In this document: piece after piece, positions 34,925-43,964 of the stretch
Layout of the letters: each line of letters begins with the position of its first letter
Numbering within the stretch: the stretch's first letter is position 1
Source of the DNA: Oscillatoria sp. FACHB-1407
Lineage (GTDB): Bacteria; Cyanobacteriota; Cyanobacteriia; Elainellales; Elainellaceae
Assembly: GCF_014697545.1 (NCBI RefSeq)
Contig: NZ_JACJSA010000017.1
Location: forward strand, 1-64,000
DNA: 64,000 bases
Direction: 5' to 3'
Notes under the pieces: generated by a model
Told to the model about the DNA's origin: nothing
What the model saw: the letters and a program-made list of their open reading frames with translations, nothing else
Databases searched by the model: none
Made by a program: the position numbers and the translations under genes

Positions 34925-37255
34925 TTAGAACCGTTCACCAATGCCAAAGTGGATTCTGCCGTCTCCTTCGTCGTTGACTGCATAGTCTACGCGAATTTGT
35001 CCGATGGGCGATCGCACCCGTACTCCCAGACCAACACCGAAACCACTACCGGGTTTATCTCGCACCTCAGCAGGGCTACCGGGCACATCGTCTGCGGTAC
35101 CGAGGTCAGTCCCGAAATCGACAAAGAGCGCGCCACCCACAATCGAAAAGATTGGGAAACGATATTCTGCTGTGGCTTGGAGGAAGCTGCGACCACTGCC
35201 CAACTCACCGGAGTCGTAGCCTCTGACTGAGTCAGTTCCCCCCAGGGAGAAGGCTTCGTAGGGCGGCAAATCTCCCAGGACTGTACCTGCCTGGACGTTA
35301 AATGCCAGGGTTTCAGGACCATCGGTAAAGTTGGTGAAGTTGACCGGGACGTAATAGCTATAACTTCCCCGCAGGCGAGTCAGGAAGATACTACCCTGAC
35401 CCAGGGGAACGGATTGATCGGTGCTAAACCGGAGGAAAGAGCCGCTGGTGGGGGCGATGGGGTCATTGCGGCGATCGCGTGATGCGGACGCCTGGAACAG
35501 GAACAGATCATCCCGACCTGTCCCACTGAAGCTGAGTTGGTTCCCCAGAGCGTCTACGGGGCTTAATTCCCCATCCTCATCTTGGATGGCTACGTTTTGA
35601 TATTGGAAACCAACGGATGCACGCCAACCGCCTCCTAGCGGGCGACCAAAGGAAACCCCTCCGCCCAATCGCCGAACCCGGGGGCGATCGCCCGTATCAA
35701 TCGAGTTGGGATCATCCTCATCGGGCAGGCGGACTTCCTGTTCGCCTCCGTCAAAGATCAGCGAAATAGAACGCCGACCAAAGGCATTCACAGTATAGGA
35801 GGTGCGGTAGGGGTCGCCTGCAATCCAGGGATCTGTGAAATTGACATCGAAGAGCAACTCCCGTTCACCCACCTGCACCTCAGCCCCTAGCCGCTGGTTG
35901 TTGCCGCCCAGGTTTTGCTCCTGATAGCTGACGGTTCCGAATAGACCACTAGCAGAGCTAAAGCCAAGACCCGCCGCAATTGAGCCTGTGTTGCGCTCAG
36001 TCACATTGACCGTGACATCTACCTGGCGGCGATTATCACCGGGGTTCAATGACACCTGAACATCTTCAAAGATGCCCAGAGCAAACGCCCGCTGCAAGTC
36101 TCGCTCAATCTGGTTGCGGTTAAATACGTCTCCTGGCTGCGTCTGAAACTCGCGAGTAATGATAAATTCACGAGTTTGCCCTTCAATGGGGTTGCCCTGT
36201 TCATCCTCGGCTTCGCCTTCTTCATTGAGGAAGCGCACCTGGATATCCTCAATGACCCCTTCAGCGACTTCCAGGGTCACCGTTCCGGTTTGCTCTGAGA
36301 TTTGGGGTGCGCCAACAAACTGTGCCAGCACGTAGCCATTGTCTTGATACCACTGGTTCAGGGTTTCAATGCCCTGTTGAAAGTCTCTAGCGTTCAAAAT
36401 TTTGCCGTATTGATCCGCAAAGGCTTCGTCGATCACCGATTGTGGCAAAACCTGACTACCGCGAACTTCCACGGCTCGCAGGTCGGGGTTGGGGCGAACG
36501 ATGAAGGTCACCCTGACCCCCAGCACAGTGTCAGTTGGCTCCGATCGGACGTTGCCGAAATAGCCAGTGGCAAAAATAGAGTTGATGTCTTGTTGCAGTT
36601 GCGATCGCGTCGTGGTGCGTCCTGCTTGTGTGTCGATCGCATCATAGACAATTTGTTCGAGTGGTGTTTCAACCCCATTGATCACCACCGATCGCCCTTC
36701 TACTCCGCTCACCACCACCTCGGCAACGAGCACACGGGGTTCAGGTGCAGGTTGAGTGGTTTGGGGTGGCTCAGGGGTCGGCGTCGGCGCGATGGATGGG
36801 GGTGGGGTAGTCGGTGGCTCGTCAATTTCGATATTGGGTGAGCCGGGTGCATCCCCATCAATTTGGATCTGGGCAGGTTGCCCCTGGTCAGGAGTTTGGG
36901 TGCCCGGTGGAGGGGAGCCCGGTTGTAGGGGTGGCTGCGTTGACGGGGGCACCGGAGTCTGGGCTAACCGATCGACCGGGAAGGTTTCTGGCTCGGCTGT
37001 AGTCGGTACAACGAGACTGGGCGGTGCGTCAGCGGAGGAACTGCCCTGCATCGCTCCTGTAGCCTCGCCATCCATCACAGCAACCGGGCTAGAGGGGTCG
37101 GCGATCGTTGCAATATCCGTGTTTTCGACCCGCTGTAAGGCAGCGGGAGTTTGTGCATCAACTGGACGAGAAAAACCAAAAGCAGCTGAAGCAGTTAGAA
37201 CTGCCAGCAAAACAGGGGAAACGCGCATATTGGATGAGCTATTAGACACTGCCAC
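34925..37255 (-). CDS. bamA: Outer membrane assembly factor BamA / Omp85
   Basis: A 776-residue outer-membrane barrel protein that inserts other barrel proteins. An N-terminal signal peptide (SPVLLAVLTASAAFGFSRPVDAQ) is followed by a long Pro/Thr/Gln-rich region to about residue 170, as in cyanobacterial Omp85. POTRA domains follow (LVAEVVVSGVEGRSVV, PDLRAVEVRGSQVLPQSVID, GVIEDIQVRF). The 16-strand barrel starts near 420 and ends in IHFGIGERF, a C-terminal aromatic signature. GGTDSVRGYDSGELGSGRSF is the conserved loop-6 VRGY motif. It heads the block of lipid A genes. Confidence 0.93.
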   Translation of the reverse strand: MAVSNSSSNMRVSPVLLAVLTASAAFGFSRPVDAQTPAALQRVENTDIATIADPSSPVAVMDGEATGAMQGSSSADAPPSLVVPTTAEPETFPVDRLAQTPVPPSTQPPLQPGSPPPGTQTPDQGQPAQIQIDGDAPGSPNIEIDEPPTTPPPSIAPTPTPEPPQTTQPAPEPRVLVAEVVVSGVEGRSVVINGVETPLEQIVYDAIDTQAGRTTTRSQLQQDINSIFATGYFGNVRSEPTDTVLGVRVTFIVRPNPDLRAVEVRGSQVLPQSVIDEAFADQYGKILNARDFQQGIETLNQWYQDNGYVLAQFVGAPQISEQTGTVTLEVAEGVIEDIQVRFLNEEGEAEDEQGNPIEGQTREFIITREFQTQPGDVFNRNQIERDLQRAFALGIFEDVQVSLNPGDNRRQVDVTVNVTERNTGSIAAGLGFSSASGLFGTVSYQEQNLGGNNQRLGAEVQVGERELLFDVNFTDPWIAGDPYRTSYTVNAFGRRSISLIFDGGEQEVRLPDEDDPNSIDTGDRPRVRRLGGGVSFGRPLGGGWRASVGFQYQNVAIQDEDGELSPVDALGNQLSFSGTGRDDLFLFQASASRDRRNDPIAPTSGSFLRFSTDQSVPLGQGSIFLTRLRGSYSYYVPVNFTNFTDGPETLAFNVQAGTVLGDLPPYEAFSLGGTDSVRGYDSGELGSGRSFLQATAEYRFPIFSIVGGALFVDFGTDLGTADDVPGSPAEVRDKPGSGFGVGLGVRVRSPIGQIRVDYAVNDEGDGRIHFGIGERF

Positions 37256-37449
37256 ACACCACGACTTGCCGAAAGCAAATCAAGACACTATAACAACCGT
37301 CAAACGGTTGGAACGAGGGTTGAGGGGAGGCTGTGCCCCCGATAGGGGTTGTGACCCCTACACCCCCTTATCATCGACTACTCAATGGATATTGAATAGA
37401 GCAAATGCAACTTGCCTTAAACGCAAAGATTTTACAGCATTGCTTACAC

Positions 37450-38184
37450 CTAAACTTCAACAGTTTGCGCTAAAACTCGCTCTAGCACTTGCTGATAAGC
37501 TGTTTCAACATTGCCGAGATCATGGCGAAATCGATCTTTATCTAATACTCGCTGACGGGGGTCAGAGGCAGATTGATCCCACAGGCGACATGTATCTGGG
37601 CTAATCTCATCAGCCAGTAGTAGGGTTTGAGCGGAATCTAACCCAAACTCCAATTTGAAATCTACCAGTGTGATCCCACATTGCTGAAAGAAATCCGAAA
37701 GGATTTCATTAATCTGTAAGGCTTTGGCGTTTAACTGATCAACCTGATCTGGAGTCGCTAACTCCAGCAAAAGTAAGCGATCGCGAGTGAGGAGGGGATC
37801 CCCCAGTGAGTCGTTTTTGTAATAGAACTCCACGAGGGGTTTGGGTAAGACCATCCCCAACGGTAGACCAGTTTGATGACAGAGACTACCCGCCGCAATG
37901 TTCCTGACAACGACTTCCAGCGGCACGATTTTGACGGCTCGCACCCGCATTTCAGTTGGAGCAGGTCGATCAATGAAGTGAGTCTGGATGCCACGAGCCT
38001 CTAACAGCCGAAACAGGTGAGTCGAAATAGCACAGTTGATCTCACCTTTACCCCGGATGCTGCCTCGCTTTTGGGCGTTAAATGCCGTTGCATCATCTTT
38101 AAACCGAGTTAGTAAAACCTCTGGATCATCCGTTGAATAGAGGATTTTGGCTTTGCCTTCGTATAACTTTTGATCAGCCGACAT
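37450..38184 (-). CDS. purC: Phosphoribosylaminoimidazole-succinocarboxamide synthase
   Basis: A 244-residue SAICAR synthetase of purine synthesis. Landmarks: LYEGKAKILYSTDDP, FKDDATAFNAQKRGSI, GKGEINCAISTHLFRLLEARGI, THFIDRPAPTEMRVRAVKIVPLEVVVRNIAAGS-like core (start THFIDRPAPTEM), LVDFKLEFGLD, and LADEISPDTCRLWD. I start at the ATG at 38184 (MSADQKLYEGK); an ATG five codons upstream is possible. It is 194 bp upstream of bamA. Confidence 0.95.
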   Translation of the reverse strand: MSADQKLYEGKAKILYSTDDPEVLLTRFKDDATAFNAQKRGSIRGKGEINCAISTHLFRLLEARGIQTHFIDRPAPTEMRVRAVKIVPLEVVVRNIAAGSLCHQTGLPLGMVLPKPLVEFYYKNDSLGDPLLTRDRLLLLELATPDQVDQLNAKALQINEILSDFFQQCGITLVDFKLEFGLDSAQTLLLADEISPDTCRLWDQSASDPRQRVLDKDRFRHDLGNVETAYQQVLERVLAQTVEV

Positions 38185-38598
38185 GAGGAGAAATGGCAAG
38201 TGTACCCAATGAGGTTAAAACGCGACAGAGCGAAAATGGTGCCTCTGTAACATGCTGCAACACAGCAGCAAACGCAGGCCTCTATTGTATCGAGCAATCC
38301 GACCAACTTGATTTTCTCCATCCCAGTAAATTTACAGAGTAAATTACTTAAGCTTCATCTAGAGAGTAGCAATCGCCCCTAAGACAAGTTGATGGGCTGG
38401 CTTTACAGTGATTTAGAGAGGAGCAAGAACACATCATCTTTACGTGATTCTTAAAGACTCTTGAACTTTCGGCAGAATACTATACCAAGGGTTTAAGTTT
38501 AAGCTAAGGTTAAAATCTGGTTAAGAGTTTATCCTCTCACTTACGACTAAAACCATTCCAACATCCACTGACATTACACATTCCATAGGGGGGAAACT
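38185..38598. other. Divergent intergenic region between purC and the 80-residue gene
   Basis: About 410 bp holding two outward promoters. No repeat or RNA was seen. AGGGGGGAAACT just before the GTG at 38599 is a strong ribosome-binding site. Confidence 0.5.
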
Positions 38599-38841
38599 GT
38601 GGCAGACAAATCTCAATTCCTATATCCTCACATCCGCTATCACGGGGAAGTGAAACCCGAAAATCTCGTGTTCAACGCCAACTTGCAAGAGTTTTCTCAG
38701 CGAGTCAGCCTGATCTGCGGTTTAGAAAGCAATGGCAAGCTCACTCCCAATGAGTCATTTCTACAGATCAAAGCCCTCTGGGAAGACCTCCAGCGGAGCA
38801 AAGAAGAACTCGGCATTGGACAGAACCCATTTCAGGCATAA
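38599..38841 (+). CDS. Conserved small cyanobacterial protein (possibly DUF7219)
   Basis: An 80-residue protein starting at GTG 38599 with a strong AGGGGGG site. Features: FLYPHIRYHGEVKPENLVFN, then NLQEFSQRVSLICGLESNGK, SFLQIKALWEDLQRSKEELGIG. The pattern is conserved across cyanobacteria; I recall it under a DUF7219 label, or misannotated after isopropylmalate synthase. It probably forms a helical hairpin; function unknown. A strong terminator follows at 38865. Confidence 0.7.
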   Translation: MADKSQFLYPHIRYHGEVKPENLVFNANLQEFSQRVSLICGLESNGKLTPNESFLQIKALWEDLQRSKEELGIGQNPFQA

Positions 38842-38864
38842 TTTATGATTTTGTATCAATTCTG

Positions 38865-38894
38865 AAGGGGGCACCCATGGGTGTCCCCTTTTTG
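38865..38894 (+). terminator. Intrinsic terminator after the 80-residue gene
   Basis: AAGGGGGCACCCATGGGTGTCCCC folds as a GC-rich hairpin (GGGG/CCCC, a G-T pair, then CACC/GGTG) followed by CTTTTT. Confidence 0.8.
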
Positions 38895-39018
38895 CGCTTT
38901 AAAGCGGACGAATTCAAGCTGATTGGCGTAGGTTGATTGGCGTAGGAAGTATCGACGAATACTCACCCTAAACGGTTTGCTGATACGTTAATACCAACGA
39001 CTTGGGAGGACAACCGTT

Positions 39019-40818
39019 GTGAACCAGTGGATCAGACGATGGGTTAATACAAAGTGGGTTCCCCGTTGGGGCGATCGCTCCTTCTTTCTACCATTAGTTC
39101 TGGGCTCGCTGGTCTGTACCCTGCTCTTTTCGGGGTGTGGTGCTCCTTCCTCACAACAGTCTCCAACCACCACTGCGCCGACTACGAGCCAAGCCTCTGC
39201 CGACACCGTCTTGCGGTTGCTCTACTGGCAATCGCCCACGATTTTGAATCCCCATTTGTCTGTGGGGTTCAAGGATGCCGAAGCCAGTCGCCTCACTCTG
39301 GAACCTTTGGCTAGCTATGACACGGCAGGTCAACTGGTTTTATTTTTAGCCGCCGAGGCACCCAGTCTGGAGAATGGGGGAGTCGCCGCGGATGGGCGAT
39401 CGGTGACATGGAAGCTGAAGCAGGGAGTGCAATGGTCGGATGGGGAACCCTTTACCGCTGCGGATGTGGTGTTTACCTACGAATTTGTCACGAACCCGGA
39501 CACGGGGGCAGTGAGTGCAGGTACCTACAACATTATTGAAACGGTAGAGGCGATCGACGATTACACCGTCAAAATCACCTTTAAAGAAGTCAACCCTGCC
39601 TGGAGCAATGTTTTTGTTGGGACTGAGGGAATGATCCTACCGCGCCACCGCTATGCCGACTTTACAGGGGCAAAATCGCGTGAGGCTCCAGCGAACCTGA
39701 TGCCTGTAGGGACGGGACCCTTTCGGGTGACCGAATTCAAGCCCGGAGATGTCGTGCTTTACGAGGCAAACCCCAACTATCGCGATGCCGCTGCTGGCAA
39801 ACCCTTCTTTCAACGAATTGAACTGAAAGGGGGCGGAGATGCCACCTCAGCAGCACGTGCTGTGTTGCAAACGGGAGATGCAGACTTTGCCTATAACCTA
39901 CAGGTCGAGGCACCCATCCTGCAACAACTGGAAGCCGCAGGCCAGGGAACCGTCGTTGCTAACTTTGGTTCTCTGGTGGAGCGGATCTTGTTGAACGTCA
40001 GTGACCCCAATACCGAAGTTGAGGGAGAGCGATCGAGTGCAAAATCCTCACATCCCTTTTTGTCAGACGGGCAGGTGCGGCAAGCGTTAAATTTGGCGAT
40101 CGATCGCGACAGCATTGCCACCCAACTCTATGGCAAATCGGGCAAGCCCACCGCTAACTTTTTGGTGTCTCCTGAATCTTACAACTCTCCCAACACGCGC
40201 TATAAATTTGACCTGACTCAGGCAGCTACTTTGCTGGATCAAGCGGGGTGGAAAGACACCAACGGTAACGGCACCCGTGACAAAGGCGGCAAGGAGATGC
40301 AGCTTCTCTTTCAAACGTCGGTGAATCCGCTGCGACAGAAAACGCAGGAGATTGTCAAGCAATCTTTCCAGTCAATTGGTATTGGGGTCGAACTCAAGAG
40401 CATTGATGCCAGCATCTTCTTTTCAGGTGATCCTGCCAATCCTGACTCCAGCAACCATTTCTATGCTGACCTGCAAATGTTTACCACAGGGAACACCAAC
40501 CCCGATCCCGGTGCGTACATGAAGACCTATCTATGCAATGAGATCGCCCAAAAAGCGAATAACTGGTCAACGGAAAACATTTCTCGCTATTGCAATCCTG
40601 CCTATGATGCTCTGTGGCAACAATCTGCAACGGAGTTAGACCCCGAAAAACGGCGACAACTCTTTATTAAGATGAATGATTTGTTGATCGAAGATGCGGC
40701 GGTGTTGCCGCTGGTGCACCGTGCTGAAACCGCTGGAGTGGGCAATCACCTGGCAGGAGTTAGCTTGACTCCCTGGGATTTAAATACCTGGAATAGCGCA
40801 GATTGGACGAGGAAATAA
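39019..40818 (+). CDS. ABC transporter substrate-binding lipoprotein, peptide/opine family (SBP family 5)
   Basis: A 599-residue periplasmic binding protein. The GTG start at 39019 has GGAGGA eight bases upstream. Residues 20-40 are a signal peptide ending in the lipobox LFSGC (Cys40), followed by a Ser/Thr/Gln linker. The family-5 fold shows LRLLYWQSPTILNPHLS, KLKQGVQWSDGEPFTAADVVFTYE-type signature (start KLKQGVQWSDGEPF), GTGPFRVTEFKPGDVVLYEANPNY, and QALNLAIDRDSIATQLYG. It would bind oligopeptides or similar. No permease or ATPase genes are adjacent, so the rest of the importer is elsewhere. Confidence 0.9.
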   Translation: MNQWIRRWVNTKWVPRWGDRSFFLPLVLGSLVCTLLFSGCGAPSSQQSPTTTAPTTSQASADTVLRLLYWQSPTILNPHLSVGFKDAEASRLTLEPLASYDTAGQLVLFLAAEAPSLENGGVAADGRSVTWKLKQGVQWSDGEPFTAADVVFTYEFVTNPDTGAVSAGTYNIIETVEAIDDYTVKITFKEVNPAWSNVFVGTEGMILPRHRYADFTGAKSREAPANLMPVGTGPFRVTEFKPGDVVLYEANPNYRDAAAGKPFFQRIELKGGGDATSAARAVLQTGDADFAYNLQVEAPILQQLEAAGQGTVVANFGSLVERILLNVSDPNTEVEGERSSAKSSHPFLSDGQVRQALNLAIDRDSIATQLYGKSGKPTANFLVSPESYNSPNTRYKFDLTQAATLLDQAGWKDTNGNGTRDKGGKEMQLLFQTSVNPLRQKTQEIVKQSFQSIGIGVELKSIDASIFFSGDPANPDSSNHFYADLQMFTTGNTNPDPGAYMKTYLCNEIAQKANNWSTENISRYCNPAYDALWQQSATELDPEKRRQLFIKMNDLLIEDAAVLPLVHRAETAGVGNHLAGVSLTPWDLNTWNSADWTRK

Positions 40819-40863
40819 AAAGGAGTAGGGCAGTGGAGGGGTGAGGAGGTATCTGTCACTCCA

Positions 40864-41115
40864 TTGCAAGCAGGAGTTTGGAAACGAAGTCTATTTCTGC
40901 TGGTGTTGGGGACGTTGCTCGTCGTCCGAGTGTGGTTGCCACCCACCTTTGATGGTATTGACCCAGAGCAGTTTATCTCAGAGCGTCATCGATCGCGTTT
41001 CAGTGACCGAACCCGTTCTAATCCGCATCCCACATCGGACTCTCTCGCTAAGCATCATGAGGCACCTGTCCTCGGTAGTGCAGTGGAATTGATATCGAAC
41101 CATCCAACGAATTAG
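40864..41115 (+). CDS. Possible small membrane ORF after the peptide-binding gene (doubtful)
   Basis: In the same frame as the upstream lipoprotein gene and beyond its TAA, an open stretch reads VWKRSLFLLVLGTLLVVRVWLPPTF, a plausible single membrane helix, then a polar tail. The only start is TTG at 40864. It may be a real small protein, a remnant of a longer one, or chance. No family recognised. Confidence 0.25.
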   Translation: MQAGVWKRSLFLLVLGTLLVVRVWLPPTFDGIDPEQFISERHRSRFSDRTRSNPHPTSDSLAKHHEAPVLGSAVELISNHPTN

Positions 41116-41117
41116 CG

Positions 41118-42092
41118 TTACGTCTCAACGCGATAGCCAAATTCCGCCAGACGGGTACGCGATTGACGCCACTTGGGTTGAACTTTGACAAACAGTTCCA
41201 GATAGACCTTGCCCATGACCAGCTTTTGAATCTGTTGGCGGGCAGCGGAACCGATCGCCTTTAGCATACTGCCACCTTTGCCGATGATGATGCCCTTTTG
41301 GGAGTCTCGTTCAACGTGAATTGTGGCAAGAATGCGGGTGATCTCCGGCTCCTCATCGACCCGATCAATGGCGATCGCCACTGAATGAGGCACTTCCTCA
41401 CGAGTCAGCAGCAAAATCTGCTCCCGGATCAGTTCCCCCATGATGAAACGTTCGGGTTGGTCGGTGACGAGATTAGGTGGGTAGTAGTAGGGACCCGGTT
41501 CTAACTGCTCAGTCAGGGTGGTTTGCAGGGTATCCAGTCCTGTTCCAGTCAGAGCCGAGAACTTGACCATTGTCCACTCGTGGGCACCTGCCAGTTCGGC
41601 GTAGCTCTGATCAATTGCCTGAGCATCGGCGGGTTGTTGGTCGGCTTTGTTGATCCCCAAAATCACGGGTGTCTTTGCCTGAAGCAGCAGATCCGTAACG
41701 TAGCGATCGCCCCCTCCCACTTCCACTGAGCCATCCACCACAAACAACACCACATCCACCGACTCAATAGCAATCTGGGCATTCTTCACGAGAACTTGTC
41801 CGAGTTGGTGGTGGGGTTTGTGAATGCCGGGGGTATCGACGAAGATAATTTGTGCTTCTGGTGTGGTGAGAATGCCTTGCAGTCGATTGCGCGTGGTTTG
41901 AGCCACCGGAGACGTAATCGCGATCTTTTGCCCCACCAACTGATTCATCAAGGTAGATTTGCCCACATTGGGACGACCAATGATCCCCACGAAACCCGAC
42001 TTAAAGCCAGGAGGAGCAGCAGGAATGAGCGATTCAGATGGCTCAAAGATGTCAGTTTGTAGATGCAGATCATCAGTCATAGCGTCAGTCAA
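41118..42092 (-). CDS. era: Ribosome-assembly GTPase Era
   Basis: A 324-residue GTPase that binds 16S rRNA during 30S maturation. G1 GIIGRPNVGKSTLMNQLVG, G3 VDTPGIHKPHHQLG and G4 INKAD are clear. The C-terminal KH domain has ERDSQKGIIIGKGGSMLKAIG and LELFVKVQPKWR. The N-terminus is about 25 residues longer than in E. coli, as usual in cyanobacteria. It lies alone on the minus strand between two repeat-rich gaps. Confidence 0.95.
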   Translation of the reverse strand: MTDAMTDDLHLQTDIFEPSESLIPAAPPGFKSGFVGIIGRPNVGKSTLMNQLVGQKIAITSPVAQTTRNRLQGILTTPEAQIIFVDTPGIHKPHHQLGQVLVKNAQIAIESVDVVLFVVDGSVEVGGGDRYVTDLLLQAKTPVILGINKADQQPADAQAIDQSYAELAGAHEWTMVKFSALTGTGLDTLQTTLTEQLEPGPYYYPPNLVTDQPERFIMGELIREQILLLTREEVPHSVAIAIDRVDEEPEITRILATIHVERDSQKGIIIGKGGSMLKAIGSAARQQIQKLVMGKVYLELFVKVQPKWRQSRTRLAEFGYRVET

Positions 42093-42158
42093 CAGTAGGG
42101 GATGGAGTGCAGGGTGGAGATAGGAAAGATCGGCAGGGGCAGCAGGGGAAGGCTATCG

Positions 42159-42292
42159 CTTCATTCTTCGTTCTTCATTCTTTATCCTTTATCCTTTATC
42201 CTTTATCCTTCATTCTTCATTCTTCGTTCTTCATTCTTTATCCTTTATCCTTCATCGTTCATCCTTCGTTCTTCATTCCTCCCCCTTCCTCC
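42159..42292. repeat. Long heptamer (STRR) array
   Basis: About 19 consecutive heptamers of the TTCATTC/TTTATCC/TTCGTTC type, the cleanest run of this class in the window. Frames through it give spurious Phe/Ile/Leu/His/Ser peptides. Confidence 0.85.
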
Positions 42293-43448
42293 TCTTCTCA
42301 TTATGCCGATCGCCCTGATCCGTGGGCGGTAAAACAAGCCCTAAGACATATTCCCCTTCGTTAACAGCACGATTGATCGCAACATCAAAAACAGAGCCTC
42401 CCTTCTCGGCACGAATGGCGATCGCTTTTGGTGGATCGCCTGTCTTGTTAAAGGTCAGCAATTCATACAACACATCGCCTGCTTTCACCTGGCTTCCCAA
42501 CGTAACTCGGGTCTGCACAATGCCACCCGTTGGTGCGTAATAGCGCAGCATTTGCGTGCGATTGGCAAATTGAGTCGGAAGTGGCGATCGCTCTACCGTT
42601 GCGTCCACAATAAGTCCTTTGTCAATGAGATAGTGCTGGATACCGTTCACCCCTCTGGCGATCGCGTCTGAATCCATTTGCATTCCCGACCCCAACTCCA
42701 GGGTATAAGCCTCAACATCCAACCGCAGCGGTCGGTTCATCTGAGCCAAACACGCCTCCAACGCTAACCACGGTTGGATAAACGCCTCATCAAACGCATC
42801 CCCATCGTACCAATCGAGCAAAATCGACCACTCCAACCCAAACAGAGCCGCAGAGTTGTGGCGATCGCGGAAGTAGTAGACATAGCTCACACCAAAATCC
42901 ACCGAGGTGTGCAAATCAATTACGTAGTTAGCATCCAGGCAGAGGGATTGCAGAAGATAGCGATACTTTTCAGAAAAGGGCACCCCCGACGCCGCATAAA
43001 CCTCATCTTTTAACTCAGCAAATTTGGTTTGAATCTGTTGCCGATACCTTTGCTCAATCGTGACCGTATCTTGCTCGGCATGAGCCTTGGCAAACGCGAT
43101 CAGGTCTGCCTCACCTGGCTTGTAACTCCAAAAGATGCGGTTCCAGTTGTCGCCATCGTAGGGGCTAAACCGACCCGTCGCGTAGTGGAGCGATCGCTGA
43201 TTCACCCCCACCGGATTGCACACGGGGACTAACCAGACCTCCCCCACCAGTTGCGATGCCTCCAACTGCGACAACCAGTCCATCACTTGATGAATGACGG
43301 CATTTCCCGCTAACTCGTTGCCATGCAAATTGGACTGAATGTACACCTTCTTACCAGGGCGATCGCCCACAAATTTGTAGACTTGCAGCGACAGGCGATC
43401 GCCAGAGGCGAGGTGTTGTAGGGGAATGATGTCAACGGTCGGACGCAT
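42273..43448 (-). CDS. Succinylglutamate desuccinylase/aspartoacylase-family protein
   Basis: A 391-residue zinc-dependent deacylase/carboxypeptidase-like protein. SNLHGNELAGNAVIHQVMDWL holds the first zinc ligands (His and Glu), and YVIDLHTSVDFG the third His. The C-terminal beta-rich domain (GGIVQTRVTLGSQVKAGDVLYE) is the lipoyl-like module of the family. I start at the ATG at 43448; the 36 extra codons upstream are translated heptamer repeats. It hydrolyses an N-acyl amino acid or a peptide-like bond; substrate unknown. The last few codons run into the STRR array. Confidence 0.82.
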   Translation of the reverse strand: MRPTVDIIPLQHLASGDRLSLQVYKFVGDRPGKKVYIQSNLHGNELAGNAVIHQVMDWLSQLEASQLVGEVWLVPVCNPVGVNQRSLHYATGRFSPYDGDNWNRIFWSYKPGEADLIAFAKAHAEQDTVTIEQRYRQQIQTKFAELKDEVYAASGVPFSEKYRYLLQSLCLDANYVIDLHTSVDFGVSYVYYFRDRHNSAALFGLEWSILLDWYDGDAFDEAFIQPWLALEACLAQMNRPLRLDVEAYTLELGSGMQMDSDAIARGVNGIQHYLIDKGLIVDATVERSPLPTQFANRTQMLRYYAPTGGIVQTRVTLGSQVKAGDVLYELLTFNKTGDPPKAIAIRAEKGGSVFDVAINRAVNEGEYVLGLVLPPTDQGDRHNEKRRKGEE

Positions 43449-43547
43449 AGGGGAAGAGGGAAGAGAGAAGAGAAGAAAGGATAAACGATGAAGGATGAAG
43501 GATAAAAGGAAGGATGAACGATGAAGGAGAAAAAAGAAAATTGAGAA
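43449..43547. repeat. Heptamer (STRR) repeat upstream of the aspartoacylase-family gene
   Basis: AAGGATAAACGATGAAGGATGAAGGAT-type heptamers from about 43475 to 43530, which produce a false N-terminal extension of the neighbouring ORF. Confidence 0.75.
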
Positions 43548-43659
43548 GGAGAACACCTCGTAATCGGTTCAATTACACTGTCTGGAAATAGACTATTAGA
43601 CCTCAAAATGAGAGCTAACTCAACCTATCGGAAACCCAGAAGTCAGAGCTTTACCAGAA

Positions 43660-43885
43660 ACTCTGACCTCAGAGCTTGACTGATCAAGCAACAAGGTTGA
43701 AATGTCGTGTTCAGAAGTTGGGCGTTTGAGCAGAAAGGTTGAAGTGTCGTGTTCAGAGCTTGACTGATCAAGCAACAAGGTTGAAGCGTCGTGTTCAGAA
43801 GTTGGGCATTTGAGCAGAAAGGTTGAAGCTCCACCTTCAGAACTCGAACAGTTGAGTAACAAGGTCGAAGGGTCGAGATCAGAAT
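43660..43885. repeat. 42-bp minisatellite upstream of the NACHT gene
   Basis: Four full units start at 43687, 43729, 43771 and 43813, with partial units on both sides. Units 1 and 3, and units 2 and 4, resemble each other more than neighbours do, so the true expansion unit may be 84 bp. On the plus strand the units encode a 14-residue LS(N/R)KVE-x-S-x-SE-L repeat interrupted by TGA codons. On the minus strand they give an open STLLLDQSSSEHDT-type repeat frame. No convincing gene contains it. Confidence 0.8.
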
Positions 43886-43964
43886 AGGAGCGATCTCTTC
43901 GAGATACCCGCAAGGGGTCGCCCTGTTTTCTCAAAATTCATTGCGTAGAATCAAATAAACCCTG

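Noticed and set aside
38865-38894. Mobile-element end
   Set aside because: Simple terminator: GC-rich stem and T-run in the right place after a gene.
42102-42364. Plus-strand ORFs of Phe/Ile/Ser/His peptides
   Set aside because: Direct translations of the heptamer array.
43660-43885. CRISPR array
   Set aside because: Units are contiguous 42-bp tandem repeats without unique spacers.
43620-43934. 104-codon minus-strand repeat ORF as a gene
   Set aside because: Openness is explained by the 42-bp period being a multiple of three; no start-site signal, and the peptide lacks protein-like ends. Kept only as a repeat.
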